From contig NZ_CALAGI010000165.1 of assembly GCF_937891315.1 (NCBI RefSeq), positions 1 to 19,689 on the forward strand: DNA of 19,689 nucleotides. Direction: 5' to 3'. Position 1 is the stretch's first letter; every line of letters starts with the position of its first letter. Of this stretch, positions 1-9,624 are shown piece by piece. The notes below the pieces were generated by a model, which had not been told where the DNA came from, ran no database searches, and was given only the letters and a program-made list of their open reading frames with translations. A program made the translations under genes and the position numbers. The stretch is from an uncultured Amaricoccus sp. Its GTDB lineage: Bacteria; Pseudomonadota; Alphaproteobacteria; Rhodobacterales; Rhodobacteraceae.

Positions 1-2
1 AC

Positions 3-1244
3 GACAAGATCAACGCCCGCGCCGCCGCGACCCTGATGCCGGGCGAGACCGAGCTCCGGGCGATCCGCCGCATCACCGACGAGACCATCGGCTGGTATCA
101 CGCCGACATGGACGCGCTCGGTGCCCTGCGCCCGACGCTCGAGCCCCGCGCCACCGAATTCATCGGCCCGATGATCACGATGATCGAGGGGTTGATCGCC
201 AAGGGCCACGCCTATGAGGCCGAGGGCCACGTGCTGTTCTCGGTTTCCAGCGATCCCGACTATGGCAAGCTCGCCCGCCGCGACCTCGACGAGATGCGCG
301 CCGGCGCCCGTGTCGAAGTCGCGCCCTACAAGCGCGACCCGATGGATTTCGTGCTGTGGAAGCCGTCCGACGCCGTGACCCCCGGCTGGCCCAGCCCCTG
401 GGGCCGCGGCCGCCCCGGCTGGCATATCGAATGCTCCGCCATGGCCTATGACCTGCTGGGCGAGAGCTTCGACATCCACGGCGGCGGCATCGACCTCGCC
501 TTCCCGCACCACGAGAACGAACTGGCGCAGAGCCGCTGCGCGCATCCCGAAGGCGAGTTCGCGCGGATCTGGATGCACAACGGCATGCTGAACGTCGAGG
601 GCGACAAGATGTCGAAGAGCCTCGGCAATTTCTTTACGGTGCGGGATTTGCTCGACCAGGGTATCCCCGGCGAGGTGATCCGACTGGTGCTTCTCTCAAG
701 CCACTACCGCCAACCGCTCGATTGGAGCGAGCGGAGGATGGCGCAGGAGAAGGACCGGCTACTAAATTGGCGGCTCGAACTGTCGATGCTAGGCAAAGAT
801 ATCCTAGAAGAGGATCCGGGTTTTGACGCTGGGGAAGATTTTCTGACGGACCTGTCCGACGATCTCAATGTGCCTGGTTCGATGGCAAAAATGAGCATCT
901 ACGCAAAGCATGTCCGAAAAGGATCATTGAACGCGGGGCGTCAACTTATGCGGGCAATGCGACTCCTCGGAATCGACCCAAATGAAGATGGTGTACTAGG
1001 CTTGTTGATTGATCAGCGTGACAGTGGAATAAAGCGAGTCGCTGTTACGAGGGAGTATGAGCCTATTATTGGAGCCGTTCTGCGGCGGCGGGCCGAAGCT
1101 CGCAGCGCAGGGGATTTCAAGCTCGCTGACGAATTGCGGGACGCTCTTCACCAAAGCGGTGTCGGCATTGTGGACACTTCCAACGGACCTGTCTGGGCCA
1201 TCGAAGGTCACTTTGATCCTGAAAAATTGAAGGCGTTCCTATGA
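3..1244 (+). CDS. cysS: Cysteinyl-tRNA synthetase (5' end outside window)
   Basis: This class I aminoacyl-tRNA synthetase charges tRNA-Cys with cysteine in the cytoplasm. The reading frame is open from the window edge, and the first visible codons read DKINARA, which in this family follows the NITDVD stretch, so the start and the HIGH motif lie upstream. Zinc ligands fit Cys at 432-434 (in HIECS) and the HHENE motif at 507-521. KMSKS is at 606-620. About 413 residues are visible against a usual 450-500. Its stop overlaps the cimA start by 4 bp (ATGA), so the two are probably co-transcribed. Oddly, the last 500 bp are much poorer in G+C than the first half and use codons such as CTA, ATA and AAA, while the frame stays intact. 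The family call is secure. Confidence 0.97.
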   Translation, partial: DKINARAAATLMPGETELRAIRRITDETIGWYHADMDALGALRPTLEPRATEFIGPMITMIEGLIAKGHAYEAEGHVLFSVSSDPDYGKLARRDLDEMRAGARVEVAPYKRDPMDFVLWKPSDAVTPGWPSPWGRGRPGWHIECSAMAYDLLGESFDIHGGGIDLAFPHHENELAQSRCAHPEGEFARIWMHNGMLNVEGDKMSKSLGNFFTVRDLLDQGIPGEVIRLVLLSSHYRQPLDWSERRMAQEKDRLLNWRLELSMLGKDILEEDPGFDAGEDFLTDLSDDLNVPGSMAKMSIYAKHVRKGSLNAGRQLMRAMRLLGIDPNEDGVLGLLIDQRDSGIKRVAVTREYEPIIGAVLRRRAEARSAGDFKLADELRDALHQSGVGIVDTSNGPVWAIEGHFDPEKLKAFL

Positions 1245-2908
1245 CCCGCGAACGCCTCTACCTCTACGACACCACCCTCCGTGACGGGCAGCAGTCGCAG
1301 GGCGTCGATTTCTCCGCCGAGGACAAGGCGCGGATCGCCAAGGCGCTGGACGATCTCGGGCTCGACTATGTCGAAGGCGGCTGGCCCGGGGCGAACCCCA
1401 CCGACAGCGCGTTTTTCGACGGGGCGCCGCGGCTGAAATCCGCGACGCTGGCCGCCTTCGGCATGACCAAGCGGTCCGGCCGGTCCGCGGCCAATGACGA
1501 TGTGCTGGCCGCCGTGCTGAACGCGGGCACCGCCGCCGTCTGCCTCGTCGGCAAGACCCATGTCTTCCATGTCGAGACGGCGCTCGAAATCCCGCTTGGC
1601 GAGAATCTCGCCAATATCGCCGATTCGATCGCCCATCTCGCGGCGCATCACCGCGAGGCGATCTTCGATGCCGAGCATTTCTTCGATGGCTACCGCGTCG
1701 ATCCCGACTATGCGCTCGACTGCCTGCGGGCCGCGCTCGGCGCGGGGGCGCGTTGGGTGGTGCTCTGCGACACCAACGGCGGCACGCTGCCGGCCGAGGT
1801 CGGCCGGGTCACCGCCGAGGTGATCGCCGCCGGCATCCCCGGCGACCGGCTCGGCATCCATACCCACAACGATACCGAGAACGCCGTGGCCAACACCCTG
1901 GCCGCGATCGACGCCGGCGCGCGCCACGCGCAGGGCACGCTCAACGGCCTCGGCGAGCGTTGCGGCAACGCCAATCTGGTCAGCCTGATCCCGACGCTGC
2001 TGCTGAAGGAACCCTATGCCAGCCGGTTCGAGACCGGCGTTGCCAAATGCGACCTGCCGAAACTGACCAGGGTCAGCCGGCTGCTCGACGATATCCTGAA
2101 CCGCGTGCCGAACCGCGCGGCGCCCTATGTCGGAGCCTCGGCCTTCACCCACAAGGCCGGGCTGCATGCGAGCGCGATCCTGAAGGATCCGACCACCTAC
2201 GAGCATGTGCCGCCGCAATCGGTCGGCAACAGCCGCTTCATCCCGATGTCGAACCAGGCTGGCCAGTCGAACCTGCGCTCGCGCCTGTCGAAGGCCGGGA
2301 TCAACGTCGTCACGGGCGACCCGCGCCTCGCCGCGATCCTGAACGAGGTCAAGGCGCGCGAGGATCGCGGCTATGCCTATGACACCGCCGCCGCGAGCTT
2401 TGAGCTGCTCGCGCGGGAAATCCTCGGCGAGTTGCCGCGCTATTTCGACGTCGAGCGCTACCGCGTGACCATCGAGCGGCGCCAGACCGCGCTCGGTGAT
2501 ACCGTCACGGTGTCCGAGGCGGTGGTGGTCGCGCGCTTCGGCGCCGAGCGGGTGATGAGCGTCTCCGAGAGCCAGGATCCGGTGACCCATGCCGACCAGG
2601 GGCCGGTCAATGCGCTGTCCCGCGCGCTCGGCAAGGATCTCGGACCCTATCAGCGCTATATCGACGACATGAAACTGGTCGATTTCCGGGTGCGCATCAC
2701 CTCCGGCGGCACCGAGGCGGTGACCCGCGTGCTGATCGACAGCGAGGATGGCGAGGGGCGCCGCTGGTCCACCGTCGGCGTCTCGGCCAATATCGTCGAT
2801 GCGAGCTTTCAGGCGCTGCGCGACGCGATCGTCTGGAAACTGCTGCGCGACGGCGCCCCGGTCGCCGGCTCGGCGCCGACGGCGGCTCCCGTCGCCGACC
2901 CGGTCTGA
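1241..2908 (+). CDS. cimA: (R)-citramalate synthase
   Basis: This enzyme condenses pyruvate with acetyl-CoA to (R)-citramalate, the first step of the threonine-independent route to isoleucine. The N-terminal HMGL-like TIM barrel opens with DTTLRDGQQ (residues 10-18; metal and catalytic Asp/Arg). It carries the metal-binding HTHND at 207-211 and NGLGERCGNANL at 235-246. The C-terminal 130 or so residues look like the LeuA-type allosteric dimerisation domain, which implies isoleucine feedback. The length of 555 residues fits the long CimA class rather than 2-isopropylmalate synthase (LeuA). The ATG lies inside the cysS stop (ATGA), indicating translational coupling. The Ala/Pro-rich tail (last 15 residues) is probably unstructured. 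Homocitrate synthase is the main alternative and is less likely, given the length and the early motif pattern. Confidence 0.93.
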   Translation: MTRERLYLYDTTLRDGQQSQGVDFSAEDKARIAKALDDLGLDYVEGGWPGANPTDSAFFDGAPRLKSATLAAFGMTKRSGRSAANDDVLAAVLNAGTAAVCLVGKTHVFHVETALEIPLGENLANIADSIAHLAAHHREAIFDAEHFFDGYRVDPDYALDCLRAALGAGARWVVLCDTNGGTLPAEVGRVTAEVIAAGIPGDRLGIHTHNDTENAVANTLAAIDAGARHAQGTLNGLGERCGNANLVSLIPTLLLKEPYASRFETGVAKCDLPKLTRVSRLLDDILNRVPNRAAPYVGASAFTHKAGLHASAILKDPTTYEHVPPQSVGNSRFIPMSNQAGQSNLRSRLSKAGINVVTGDPRLAAILNEVKAREDRGYAYDTAAASFELLAREILGELPRYFDVERYRVTIERRQTALGDTVTVSEAVVVARFGAERVMSVSESQDPVTHADQGPVNALSRALGKDLGPYQRYIDDMKLVDFRVRITSGGTEAVTRVLIDSEDGEGRRWSTVGVSANIVDASFQALRDAIVWKLLRDGAPVAGSAPTAAPVADPV

Positions 2909-2934
2909 CCGCCGGGAACGCTCCGGGGGATCGC

Positions 2935-3693
2935 ATGACCGACGCCGTCGCCGCCCAGGTGGCCCGCGCCGATCCCGAGCGCTGGCGCGCGGCGATGACC
3001 GCGCCGGCGGGCAAGCGCGCCGGACAGATGGCGCTCTATGCCTTCAATCTCGAGATCGCCCGCGCGCCTTACGTGACCTCCGAGCCGATGCTCGCCGAAA
3101 TCCGGCTGCGCTGGTGGAGCGACGCGCTGACCGAGATCTTCGCCGGTCAGTCGCCGCGCCGGCACGAGATCGTCCAGCCGCTGGCCGAGGCGATCCGCGC
3201 CGCCGACCTGCCGCCGGGTTTGTTCGAGGCGATGATCGCGGCCCGCGCGCGCGATATCGAAGCGGCGCCCTTCCCGGACCGCGCCGCGCTCGAGACTTAC
3301 GTGGACGGCACCGCCGGCGCGCTGATGGAACTCGCCGCCCGTCATCTTGGCGCCCCAGTGGCGGCGCTGCCGGTGATCCGCGACTATGCCCGCGGCGCCG
3401 GCATCGCGGCGCTGCTCCGCGCCCTGCCGGAGTTCCGCGCGCGCGGCCGGGATCCGCTGTCGCCGGGCGCTCCCGATCTCGCCCCGGCCACGCTCGCCGC
3501 CGACGCCCTCGCGCGGATCGCTTCCGCCCGCGTCCGCCGGGCGCTGGTGCCGGCCGCCGCGCTGCCGGCCCTCCTGCCGGGCCTTTTGGCCGCCCCGAGG
3601 CTTCGGCGTGCCCAGGGCGGCCTCGACATGGAACTGTCCGAGTTCCGCGCCCGCGCCGCCCTTCTCGCCGCCGCCCTGACCGGGCGCTGGTAG
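2935..3693 (+). CDS. Squalene/phytoene synthase-fold protein, NDUFAF6-like
   Basis: This 252-residue protein has the all-helical trans-isoprenyl synthase fold. It shows the family landmarks ALYAFNLEIAR (about residues 31-41) and IRLRWWSDAL (about 56-65). The aspartate-rich DXXXD motifs needed for prenyl diphosphate chemistry are absent where they would be expected. It therefore resembles the NDUFAF6 branch, known in mitochondria as a complex I assembly factor, rather than a working squalene or phytoene synthase. The ATG follows GGGGGATCGC, an acceptable Shine-Dalgarno, 26 bp after cimA, so it probably belongs to the cysS-cimA operon. The complex I role is inference from family membership. It is supported only weakly by an NDUFS4 homologue 3 kb away. 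Confidence 0.75.
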   Translation: MTDAVAAQVARADPERWRAAMTAPAGKRAGQMALYAFNLEIARAPYVTSEPMLAEIRLRWWSDALTEIFAGQSPRRHEIVQPLAEAIRAADLPPGLFEAMIAARARDIEAAPFPDRAALETYVDGTAGALMELAARHLGAPVAALPVIRDYARGAGIAALLRALPEFRARGRDPLSPGAPDLAPATLAADALARIASARVRRALVPAAALPALLPGLLAAPRLRRAQGGLDMELSEFRARAALLAAALTGRW

Positions 3694-4016
3694 GCCGGCC
3701 AGTCGCGGGCCGTCATGTGCGACAGGATGAGGCCGACGACCGGAACCGGCACGTCGGTCCAGAGGGTCACGCCGGCGCCGCCCGGCGCGAAATTTCCGGC
3801 GCGAACCATGTCGAGCACATGACCGATCGCGGCGCCCCGGAGAAACAGCGCCGGGCCGAGGATCTCGTCGGCGATCGCCCCGTCGGGCAGGGGGCGTCGC
3901 CGCGTTGCGAGGGCGAGGCCCGAAGCGACAAGGCCAATGACGAAGAAGGTCAGAGCGAAGCGGAGTCCGATCCGGCGGAGCCGATTCGTCCATTCCGGAT
4001 TATTGATTTGACGCAA
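3384..4016 (-). CDS. Putative single-pass membrane protein (ends uncertain)
   Basis: I do not recognise this protein. The frame directly after uvrB shows a basic N-terminus (TNRLRRIGLR), a clear membrane segment (FALTFFVIGLVASGLAL) and a further domain-like stretch containing GAGVTLWTDVPVPVVGL. Third codon positions are G/C-rich through that stretch, as expected for real coding in this genome. The nearest start codon is TTG at 4016, with no convincing ribosome-binding site. The next stop is only reached at 3384, so the Arg/Ala-rich tail overlaps the convergent NDUFAF6-like gene by 310 bp. That tail may be an artefact of missing stops in G+C-rich antisense DNA, or the gene may have lost its stop. 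It lies 41 bp downstream of uvrB on the same strand, which suggests co-transcription. Confidence 0.42.
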   Translation of the reverse strand: MRQINNPEWTNRLRRIGLRFALTFFVIGLVASGLALATRRRPLPDGAIADEILGPALFLRGAAIGHVLDMVRAGNFAPGGAGVTLWTDVPVPVVGLILSHMTARDWPAYQRPVRAAARRAARARNSDSSMSRPPWARRSLGAAKRPGRRAGSAAAGTSARRTRAEAIRARASAASVAGARSGAPGDSGSRPRARNSGRARSSAAMPAPRA

Positions 4017-4057
4017 TGTCTTGATGACCAGAAGATTCCGTCTGGTTGGATATTGCT

Positions 4058-6235
<2,178 letters not shown>

Positions 6236-6593
6236 CGGGCACCGGAGATGGAGATCGGGGCGGGCGTGTCTTCAAGGATCGGGCGGGACGGTGCCAATGG
6301 CAAGCCCGACCTCGATCGGCGGATTTCCGCCTGAAGTGTATCCGCGCGGGATCAACTAAACCGTTGCGTGTGCTCGATGCTCGGCGTATAACGAATCTGC
6401 AAGCAGCAAAGTGGTCGTCGACCGGGTGCGTACACCCACCCCACCCCTCGCTCCCTCGCAGTCGGCCGACGACCCGCTGCCTTGACCGGGACCTCGATCC
6501 CCCTCCACGCCCTCCCGAACGAAATCCTTGATCGCGCGCCGGTCTTTGGCGATAAAGCCTGCGATGGCGCGTGATTTGTTGCGGAGGAATCCC
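6236..6593. other. Intergenic region between divergent uvrB and NDUFS4-like gene
   Basis: There is no convincing gene in these 358 bases. Short frames on both strands have no family features and poor start contexts. The region should hold the two divergent promoters, but I could not find a pair of boxes with acceptable spacing. It contains inverted sequences: GGTCGTCG (6413-6420) is complementary to CGACGACC (6467-6474), and between them is a small hairpin GGGTG-CGTA-CACCC (6424-6437). This could be an RNA structure in an untranslated leader or chance in G+C-rich DNA. Confidence 0.5.
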
Positions 6594-6902
6594 ATGTTTG
6601 CGAAAATCTACCGGCCGGCGCGCAATGCCATGCAATCGGGGCAGGCGAAGCGCGACTGGATCCTCGAATTCGCGCCGGAGATGCGCAAGATCATCGATCC
6701 GCTGATGGGCTGGACCGGCTCCGGCGACATGGACGGGCAGGTGCGGCTGCGCTTCGCGACGAAGGAAGAGGCGATGGCCTATGCCGAGCGCAATTCGATC
6801 GCCTATCAGGTGGCCGAGCCGACGATGCGCCAGCATGTCCTGCGCCAGAATGGCTATGGCGACAATTTCGCGTCGCAGCGCCGAACGGCCTGGACGCACT
6901 GA
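6594..6902 (+). CDS. NDUFS4-like accessory subunit of respiratory complex I
   Basis: This 102-residue protein matches the 'ETC complex I subunit conserved region' family, the alphaproteobacterial counterpart of mitochondrial NDUFS4 (18-kDa subunit). The subunit sits on the peripheral arm of NADH:ubiquinone oxidoreductase. Visible hallmarks are the opening AKIYRPARNAMQSG, the central DWILEF and PLMGWTGSGDM, and the later FATKEEAMAYAE. The start at 6594 is preferred over an in-frame upstream ATG because GGAGGA (6583-6588) lies 5 bases before it and the family starts here. It is the last host protein gene before the tRNA and the prophage. The call is confident at family level; the role is taken from the family. 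Confidence 0.9.
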   Translation: MFAKIYRPARNAMQSGQAKRDWILEFAPEMRKIIDPLMGWTGSGDMDGQVRLRFATKEEAMAYAERNSIAYQVAEPTMRQHVLRQNGYGDNFASQRRTAWTH

Positions 6903-6929
6903 CCGCCGGCTGGGTCGCGCGGCGCAGCG

Positions 6930-7006
6930 GACCCCTTAGCTCAACTGGATAGAGCGGCTGACTTCTAATCAGCAGGTTGCGGGTTCAAGTCCTGCAGGGG
7001 TCGCCA
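6930..7006 (+). tRNA. tRNA-Arg (anticodon TCT)
   Basis: A complete 77-nt cloverleaf with encoded CCA. The acceptor stem is GACCCCT (6930-6936) paired with AGGGGTC (6996-7002), with discriminator G7003 and CCA at 7004-7006. The D arm is GCTC...GAGC. The anticodon stem GCTGA/TCAGC encloses the loop CTTCTAA, giving anticodon TCT (reads AGA, Arg). The T arm GCGGG/CCTGC encloses TTCAAGT. The gene is intact even though an integrase gene ends 28 bp downstream, as expected when a phage integrates into a tRNA 3' end and restores it. Confidence 0.97.
6981..7006 (+). other. Probable left attachment site (attL) in tRNA-Arg 3' half
   Basis: The tyrosine integrase gene begins right after this tRNA, with its 3' end pointing at it. 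Phages of this type commonly recombine in the T-arm/acceptor part of a tRNA gene, so the shared core should be some part of this stretch. The duplicate that would mark attR lies beyond the right edge, so the exact core cannot be defined here. Confidence 0.5.
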
Positions 7007-7033
7007 CCCACTTTGCAACGTATTGAGTTCACG

Positions 7034-8101
7034 CTATTTTAGCGACCTTCCCGGCGTGGCTTCCGGGAGGTTTACAACCCGGCCCGTGACGGCGGCCCGG
7101 CGATTGGCCGCCTCGGTGTAGTGCTGCACCTCCGAAAGCGACAGGTGGCCGGTCCATGATGCGATCTGGTGCGGCGTCGCTCCACCCTCGGCGAGCGCGG
7201 TCGCCCGTGCCTTGCGAAGCCCGTGGGCGCTCCGGTCAAACCCAGCCGCCGCCGCCGCTTCGCTGATGAAATTCCCCACAGCCTTGTGCGAGCGCGTCTT
7301 CCCCTGCGCGGTCGCCAGAAATGTCATGTGCCGCGCCGGCCGCGCCGCCAGCGCCGCGTGAAGATCGTCCCGGCCGGCAGCGAACGGCGGCAGGGGGCAG
7401 GTCCATGGCACATAGGCCATTTCCCCGGTCTTCGTCTGGCGGAAGGCGAGCACTCCATCGCGGCCGACCAGAGCGTCACCGATCAGAACGGCGTCGCTGA
7501 TCCGCGCGCCGGTCCAGAATATCACTTCCATGCACAACCGCTGCGGCGTCTCGATCGGCCAGCGCGCCCGGTATGCCGCGACGTGCTCGGCCTCCCACGG
7601 AAGGTAGCCTTGCGTCTTCGGGACGGGCTTGCGCTTGACGCCGGCGGTTGGATCGTCCGCGATCTGGCCATTCACCTCCCCCCATGCGCAAAGCAGCCGC
7701 CATGCCTTGAGGCGCGCGGCGGCGATGTTGGGCGAGAGCGGGGACAGGTCCGCGCGAATGTCCGCTGCCTTCAGGTGGCTCGCCAGCGCGTCCTCGGCCT
7801 GCTCACGGATCGCGCCCAGGTGCCGCGCCATGGTGGCCCTGTAGGCCGCCCCCAGCGCCCCGTAGGCGGCGCTGCGCTGGTAGCCGTCTACCATGGCCGC
7901 GATAGTGCCGGCGGGCGCCCTGCTGGCCACGGGCGCGGGCGCGAGGGCCTTCTGATAGGCCGCGATGAAATCGGGATGGTCTGCCGGCAGATCGGGCAAC
8001 TTCACCCGCTGGCCCTTCGGCGGGCGAGCATAGCGGTAGACCTTCCCGCCCTTGCGAACGATCTGGATATGCTTCAACGCCGCCCGAACTTCCCTGCGCA
8101 C
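7034..8101 (-). CDS. int: Tyrosine-recombinase integrase
   Basis: A site-specific recombinase that integrates and excises the prophage at the adjacent tRNA-Arg. The N-terminal half carries an arm-type/core-binding region. The catalytic domain follows, with Arg200 (FWTGARISDAV), Lys224 (RQTKTGEMAYVP), His293 and Arg296 (SAHGLRKARAT), His319 (WTGHLSLSEV) and the nucleophile Tyr328 (VQHYTEA). All catalytic positions are present. The coordinates use a GTG start at 8101. A TTG at 8077 overlaps the excisionase stop as TTGA, as at many other junctions in this operon, and gives a natural start LKHIQIVRKGG, so the real protein may be 347 residues. It is the last gene of the leftward operon. Confidence 0.95.
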   Translation of the reverse strand: MRREVRAALKHIQIVRKGGKVYRYARPPKGQRVKLPDLPADHPDFIAAYQKALAPAPVASRAPAGTIAAMVDGYQRSAAYGALGAAYRATMARHLGAIREQAEDALASHLKAADIRADLSPLSPNIAAARLKAWRLLCAWGEVNGQIADDPTAGVKRKPVPKTQGYLPWEAEHVAAYRARWPIETPQRLCMEVIFWTGARISDAVLIGDALVGRDGVLAFRQTKTGEMAYVPWTCPLPPFAAGRDDLHAALAARPARHMTFLATAQGKTRSHKAVGNFISEAAAAAGFDRSAHGLRKARATALAEGGATPHQIASWTGHLSLSEVQHYTEAANRRAAVTGRVVNLPEATPGRSLK

Positions 8102-8292
8102 GAATCCCCCGCCTCACCCTCCACCGGCAGGGACGAAGCATAGGCATCAAGCGCGAGACGGTCATATAGGCGTTTCGCGCCTAGCATCCGGCGCGGAATG
8201 CCAAGGGTCCGCAGCGTGGTTTCGCTCACGGACAGGTAATGCGCGGCGTCGGGCGCCGCGAGTAGCCGGGGGGCGAAGTGCGGGTCAGTCAT
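8074..8292 (-). CDS. Excisionase-like small HTH protein
   Basis: A 72-residue protein with a MerR/excisionase-type winged-helix pattern: LLAAPDAAHYLSVSETTLR (helix-turn-helix, about residues 9-27), then IPRRMLGAKRLYDRLALDAY, which resembles the wing and following helix of AlpA/Xis-like proteins. Its position directly before the integrase, with overlapping ends, fits a recombination directionality factor that favours excision. The ATG at 8292 is 10 bp after the preceding gene, with only a weak upstream purine stretch. A regulator of the integrase gene is an equally fair description. The DNA-binding fold is likely; the excision role is inferred from position. Confidence 0.72.
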   Translation of the reverse strand: MTDPHFAPRLLAAPDAAHYLSVSETTLRTLGIPRRMLGAKRLYDRLALDAYASSLPVEGEAGDSCAGKFGRR

Positions 8293-8302
8293 TCAGGCGC
8301 GC

Positions 8303-8503
8303 TCATTCCTCTTGCTGTGCCCGGTCTGGGCTTTCGCTAGCATCAACGGCGCTTGTTGTCGGCGCGCTCGCATCAAGCAGGGGCTCCTGTGCCTCCTGTA
8401 GCGCGGCCTCGAGAGTGCGGATGCGGGCGGCGGCTTCGGCGCAGAGGGAATCGGGCAGATGCAGCCTCCGCGCTTCCAGACGGGTGAGAAGGTCAGGCTC
8501 CAT
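8303..8503 (-). CDS. Small phage protein, predicted helical
   Basis: I do not recognise this 66-residue protein. Residues 1-41 are rich in Leu, Ala, Arg and Glu with heptad-like spacing (LLTRLEARRLHL, then AARIRTLEAALQEAQ), suggesting a short coiled coil. The rest is a Ser/Thr/Ala/Asp/Glu-rich tail, likely disordered. It overlaps the upstream gene by 11 bp and lies just before the excisionase-like gene, so it is translated as part of the leftward operon. Confidence 0.6.
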   Translation of the reverse strand: MEPDLLTRLEARRLHLPDSLCAEAAARIRTLEAALQEAQEPLLDASAPTTSAVDASESPDRAQQEE

Positions 8504-8744
8504 CGTGTGTCTCCTGTTTCAGATCGCGGGTTGCCGTGTCGATCAGGCGCCCGATTTTCCCGGCGATGCACTCCGCTTCCATGGCGCACTGGCGTTCTAT
8601 TTTCTCCCATGCGGCGTTGGCTTCCGGCGTGAAATTGGTATTACCGGATCGGTGGCGATTCGCCTCTTTGCGGCAATTTTTGGCGCGCTTGTTGGCGATG
8701 GCGAGCGCAGCGCGGAGGCCGGAAACATAGGTGTCACGGGGCAT
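8493..8744 (-). CDS. Small phage protein, charged helical
   Basis: An unrecognised 83-residue protein. It is strongly charged, with Arg/Lys-rich NKRAKNCRKEANRHR (about 18-32) followed by acidic/amphipathic helices (ANAAWEKIERQ, IGRLIDTATRDLKQE). The basic patch could bind nucleic acid, but no named domain is visible. The start overlaps the preceding gene by 11 bp and its end overlaps the next by 11 bp, so its place in the operon is firm even though its function is unknown. Confidence 0.65.
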   Translation of the reverse strand: MPRDTYVSGLRAALAIANKRAKNCRKEANRHRSGNTNFTPEANAAWEKIERQCAMEAECIAGKIGRLIDTATRDLKQETHDGA

Positions 8745-9000
8745 CGGGCGTCTCCGTCAGGGCTGCGATAAGGGCGGCGCGCATCCCTCGCCGAACGGGA
8801 ATGGATGCTGTGAGGCGATTAAAGTTGAAGCCCGGCCCGTCGAAACGATCCCACCACGCATCCACTGCCCGCTCCACCATTGCGTCGTCGATCAGCTTCG
8901 GCAGCGCGGCGAGGACGCGCGTTGCGGCGGCGTGCGACCCAAAGTTCGCGCCCGAACCGACGATGGCCAGGCGGATGATTTCGTGGGCGTCACTCATCAT
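8734..9000 (-). CDS. Small phage protein of unknown function
   Basis: An 88-residue protein. The first half is alanine-rich and helical (AAATRVLAALPKL). The second half has VERAVDAWWDRFDG and, after a linker, VRRGMRAALIAAL. This 'aromatic helix then RxxMRAAL helix' pattern is one I associate with small accessory proteins of alphaproteobacterial prophages, but I know no function. The start is ATGATG overlapping the upstream stop, and either Met could be used. Confidence 0.68.
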   Translation of the reverse strand: MMSDAHEIIRLAIVGSGANFGSHAAATRVLAALPKLIDDAMVERAVDAWWDRFDGPGFNFNRLTASIPVRRGMRAALIAALTETPDAP

Positions 9001-9272
9001 ATGCTCCTCATCTCGAATTCGAGGTCTTCGAGCCCATCCACGAATGCGATCGGCTGGCGGTCGATAATCACATGCTCGCCATAATGGGTGACGCCCTGCG
9101 GCACTCCCTGCTTATCCACGATCAGGAACAGCGCTCGCCCGCTGTCAGTGACGTGCAGCAGGATCATCATGTGTCCCTGCTTGCGTCCGTAGCCTCCGCC
9201 GACCGGGTAGACATTCCCCGGACGAGGGTCGTCAAACGGCGAAGCTGTCGCGGTGAGGATGTTGACCTTCAT
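8997..9272 (-). CDS. Small phage protein, predicted beta-rich
   Basis: A 91-residue protein I do not recognise. Several beta-prone segments alternate with turns (GNVYPVGGGYG, HMMILLHVT, RALFLIVDKQG, HVIIDRQPIAFV), suggesting a small beta barrel such as an SH3-like or KOW-like fold. It ends in an acidic stretch, DGLEDLEFEM. The ATG overlaps the upstream stop as ATGA, which fixes the start. No catalytic or metal-binding residues stand out. Confidence 0.68.
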   Translation of the reverse strand: MKVNILTATASPFDDPRPGNVYPVGGGYGRKQGHMMILLHVTDSGRALFLIVDKQGVPQGVTHYGEHVIIDRQPIAFVDGLEDLEFEMRSI

Positions 9273-9583
9273 TTCGGTTCTCCAGGGATGAGGGCGCGGA
9301 TGGCGGCTGCCTGCTGCCGCCGAAACCAGTCCGACACCGAATGGTCGCGCTTGGGGTCCATCCGCACACTGGCGTCGAGATAGCCGCGATCTATCAGCGC
9401 CGCCGCTTCTTCCAGCGCATCCCGGCGAGCAGCGGCGACAACGGACGCCGGTACGACAAGGCCGGAGACAAGGATGGCGTCGGCGATGCTGCGGAGGCCG
9501 GATAGGTCCGTGTAGAGCGGCGGCAAGGCGCGCTCGAGCACGTCCATCAGCGCATCCCGCGCGGCGGCGGGGGCGTCATTCAT
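9269..9583 (-). CDS. Small phage protein of unknown function
   Basis: A 104-residue, mostly helical protein: APAAARDALMDVLERALPPL, then VVAAARRDALEEAAALIDRG, then WFRRQQAAAIRALIPG. The middle 'ARRDALEEAAALI' and late 'AAAIRAL' helices resemble a recurrent prophage pattern without a known role. The ATG at 9583 is chosen because GGAGAAG lies 4 bases upstream. An in-frame GTG at 9640 would add 19 residues and overlap the previous gene. Its start context duplicates that of two other genes in this operon. Confidence 0.66.
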   Translation of the reverse strand: MNDAPAAARDALMDVLERALPPLYTDLSGLRSIADAILVSGLVVPASVVAAARRDALEEAAALIDRGYLDASVRMDPKRDHSVSDWFRRQQAAAIRALIPGEPK

Positions 9584-9624
9584 TGGGGCTTCTCCATGGT
9601 CGCGATGGTTCTCGGGTGCGGGCG

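Noticed and set aside
1208..2590. 460-codon open frame on the minus strand across cimA
   Set aside because: It mirrors the codon structure of a clearly functional cimA. G+C-rich DNA with few stops gives such antisense frames, and its protein has no domain features.
6413..6474. Inverted repeats as a riboswitch or small RNA
   Set aside because: The stems are short and G+C-rich, match no riboswitch class I know, and no promoter or terminator frames them.
6356..6595. 79-codon minus-strand frame between uvrB and the NDUFS4-like gene
   Set aside because: It has no ribosome-binding site, no recognisable feature and a low-complexity middle, and its start overlaps the opposite gene's start.
7032..7044. 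CGCTA-TTT-TAGCG hairpin at the integrase stop as a terminator
   Set aside because: The 5-bp stem is too weak and there is no U-run on either strand after it. It could be part of an integrase arm site, but one copy is not evidence.
7169..8143. 324-codon plus-strand frame across the integrase
   Set aside because: It is antisense to a complete tyrosine recombinase with all catalytic residues, with no domain of its own.
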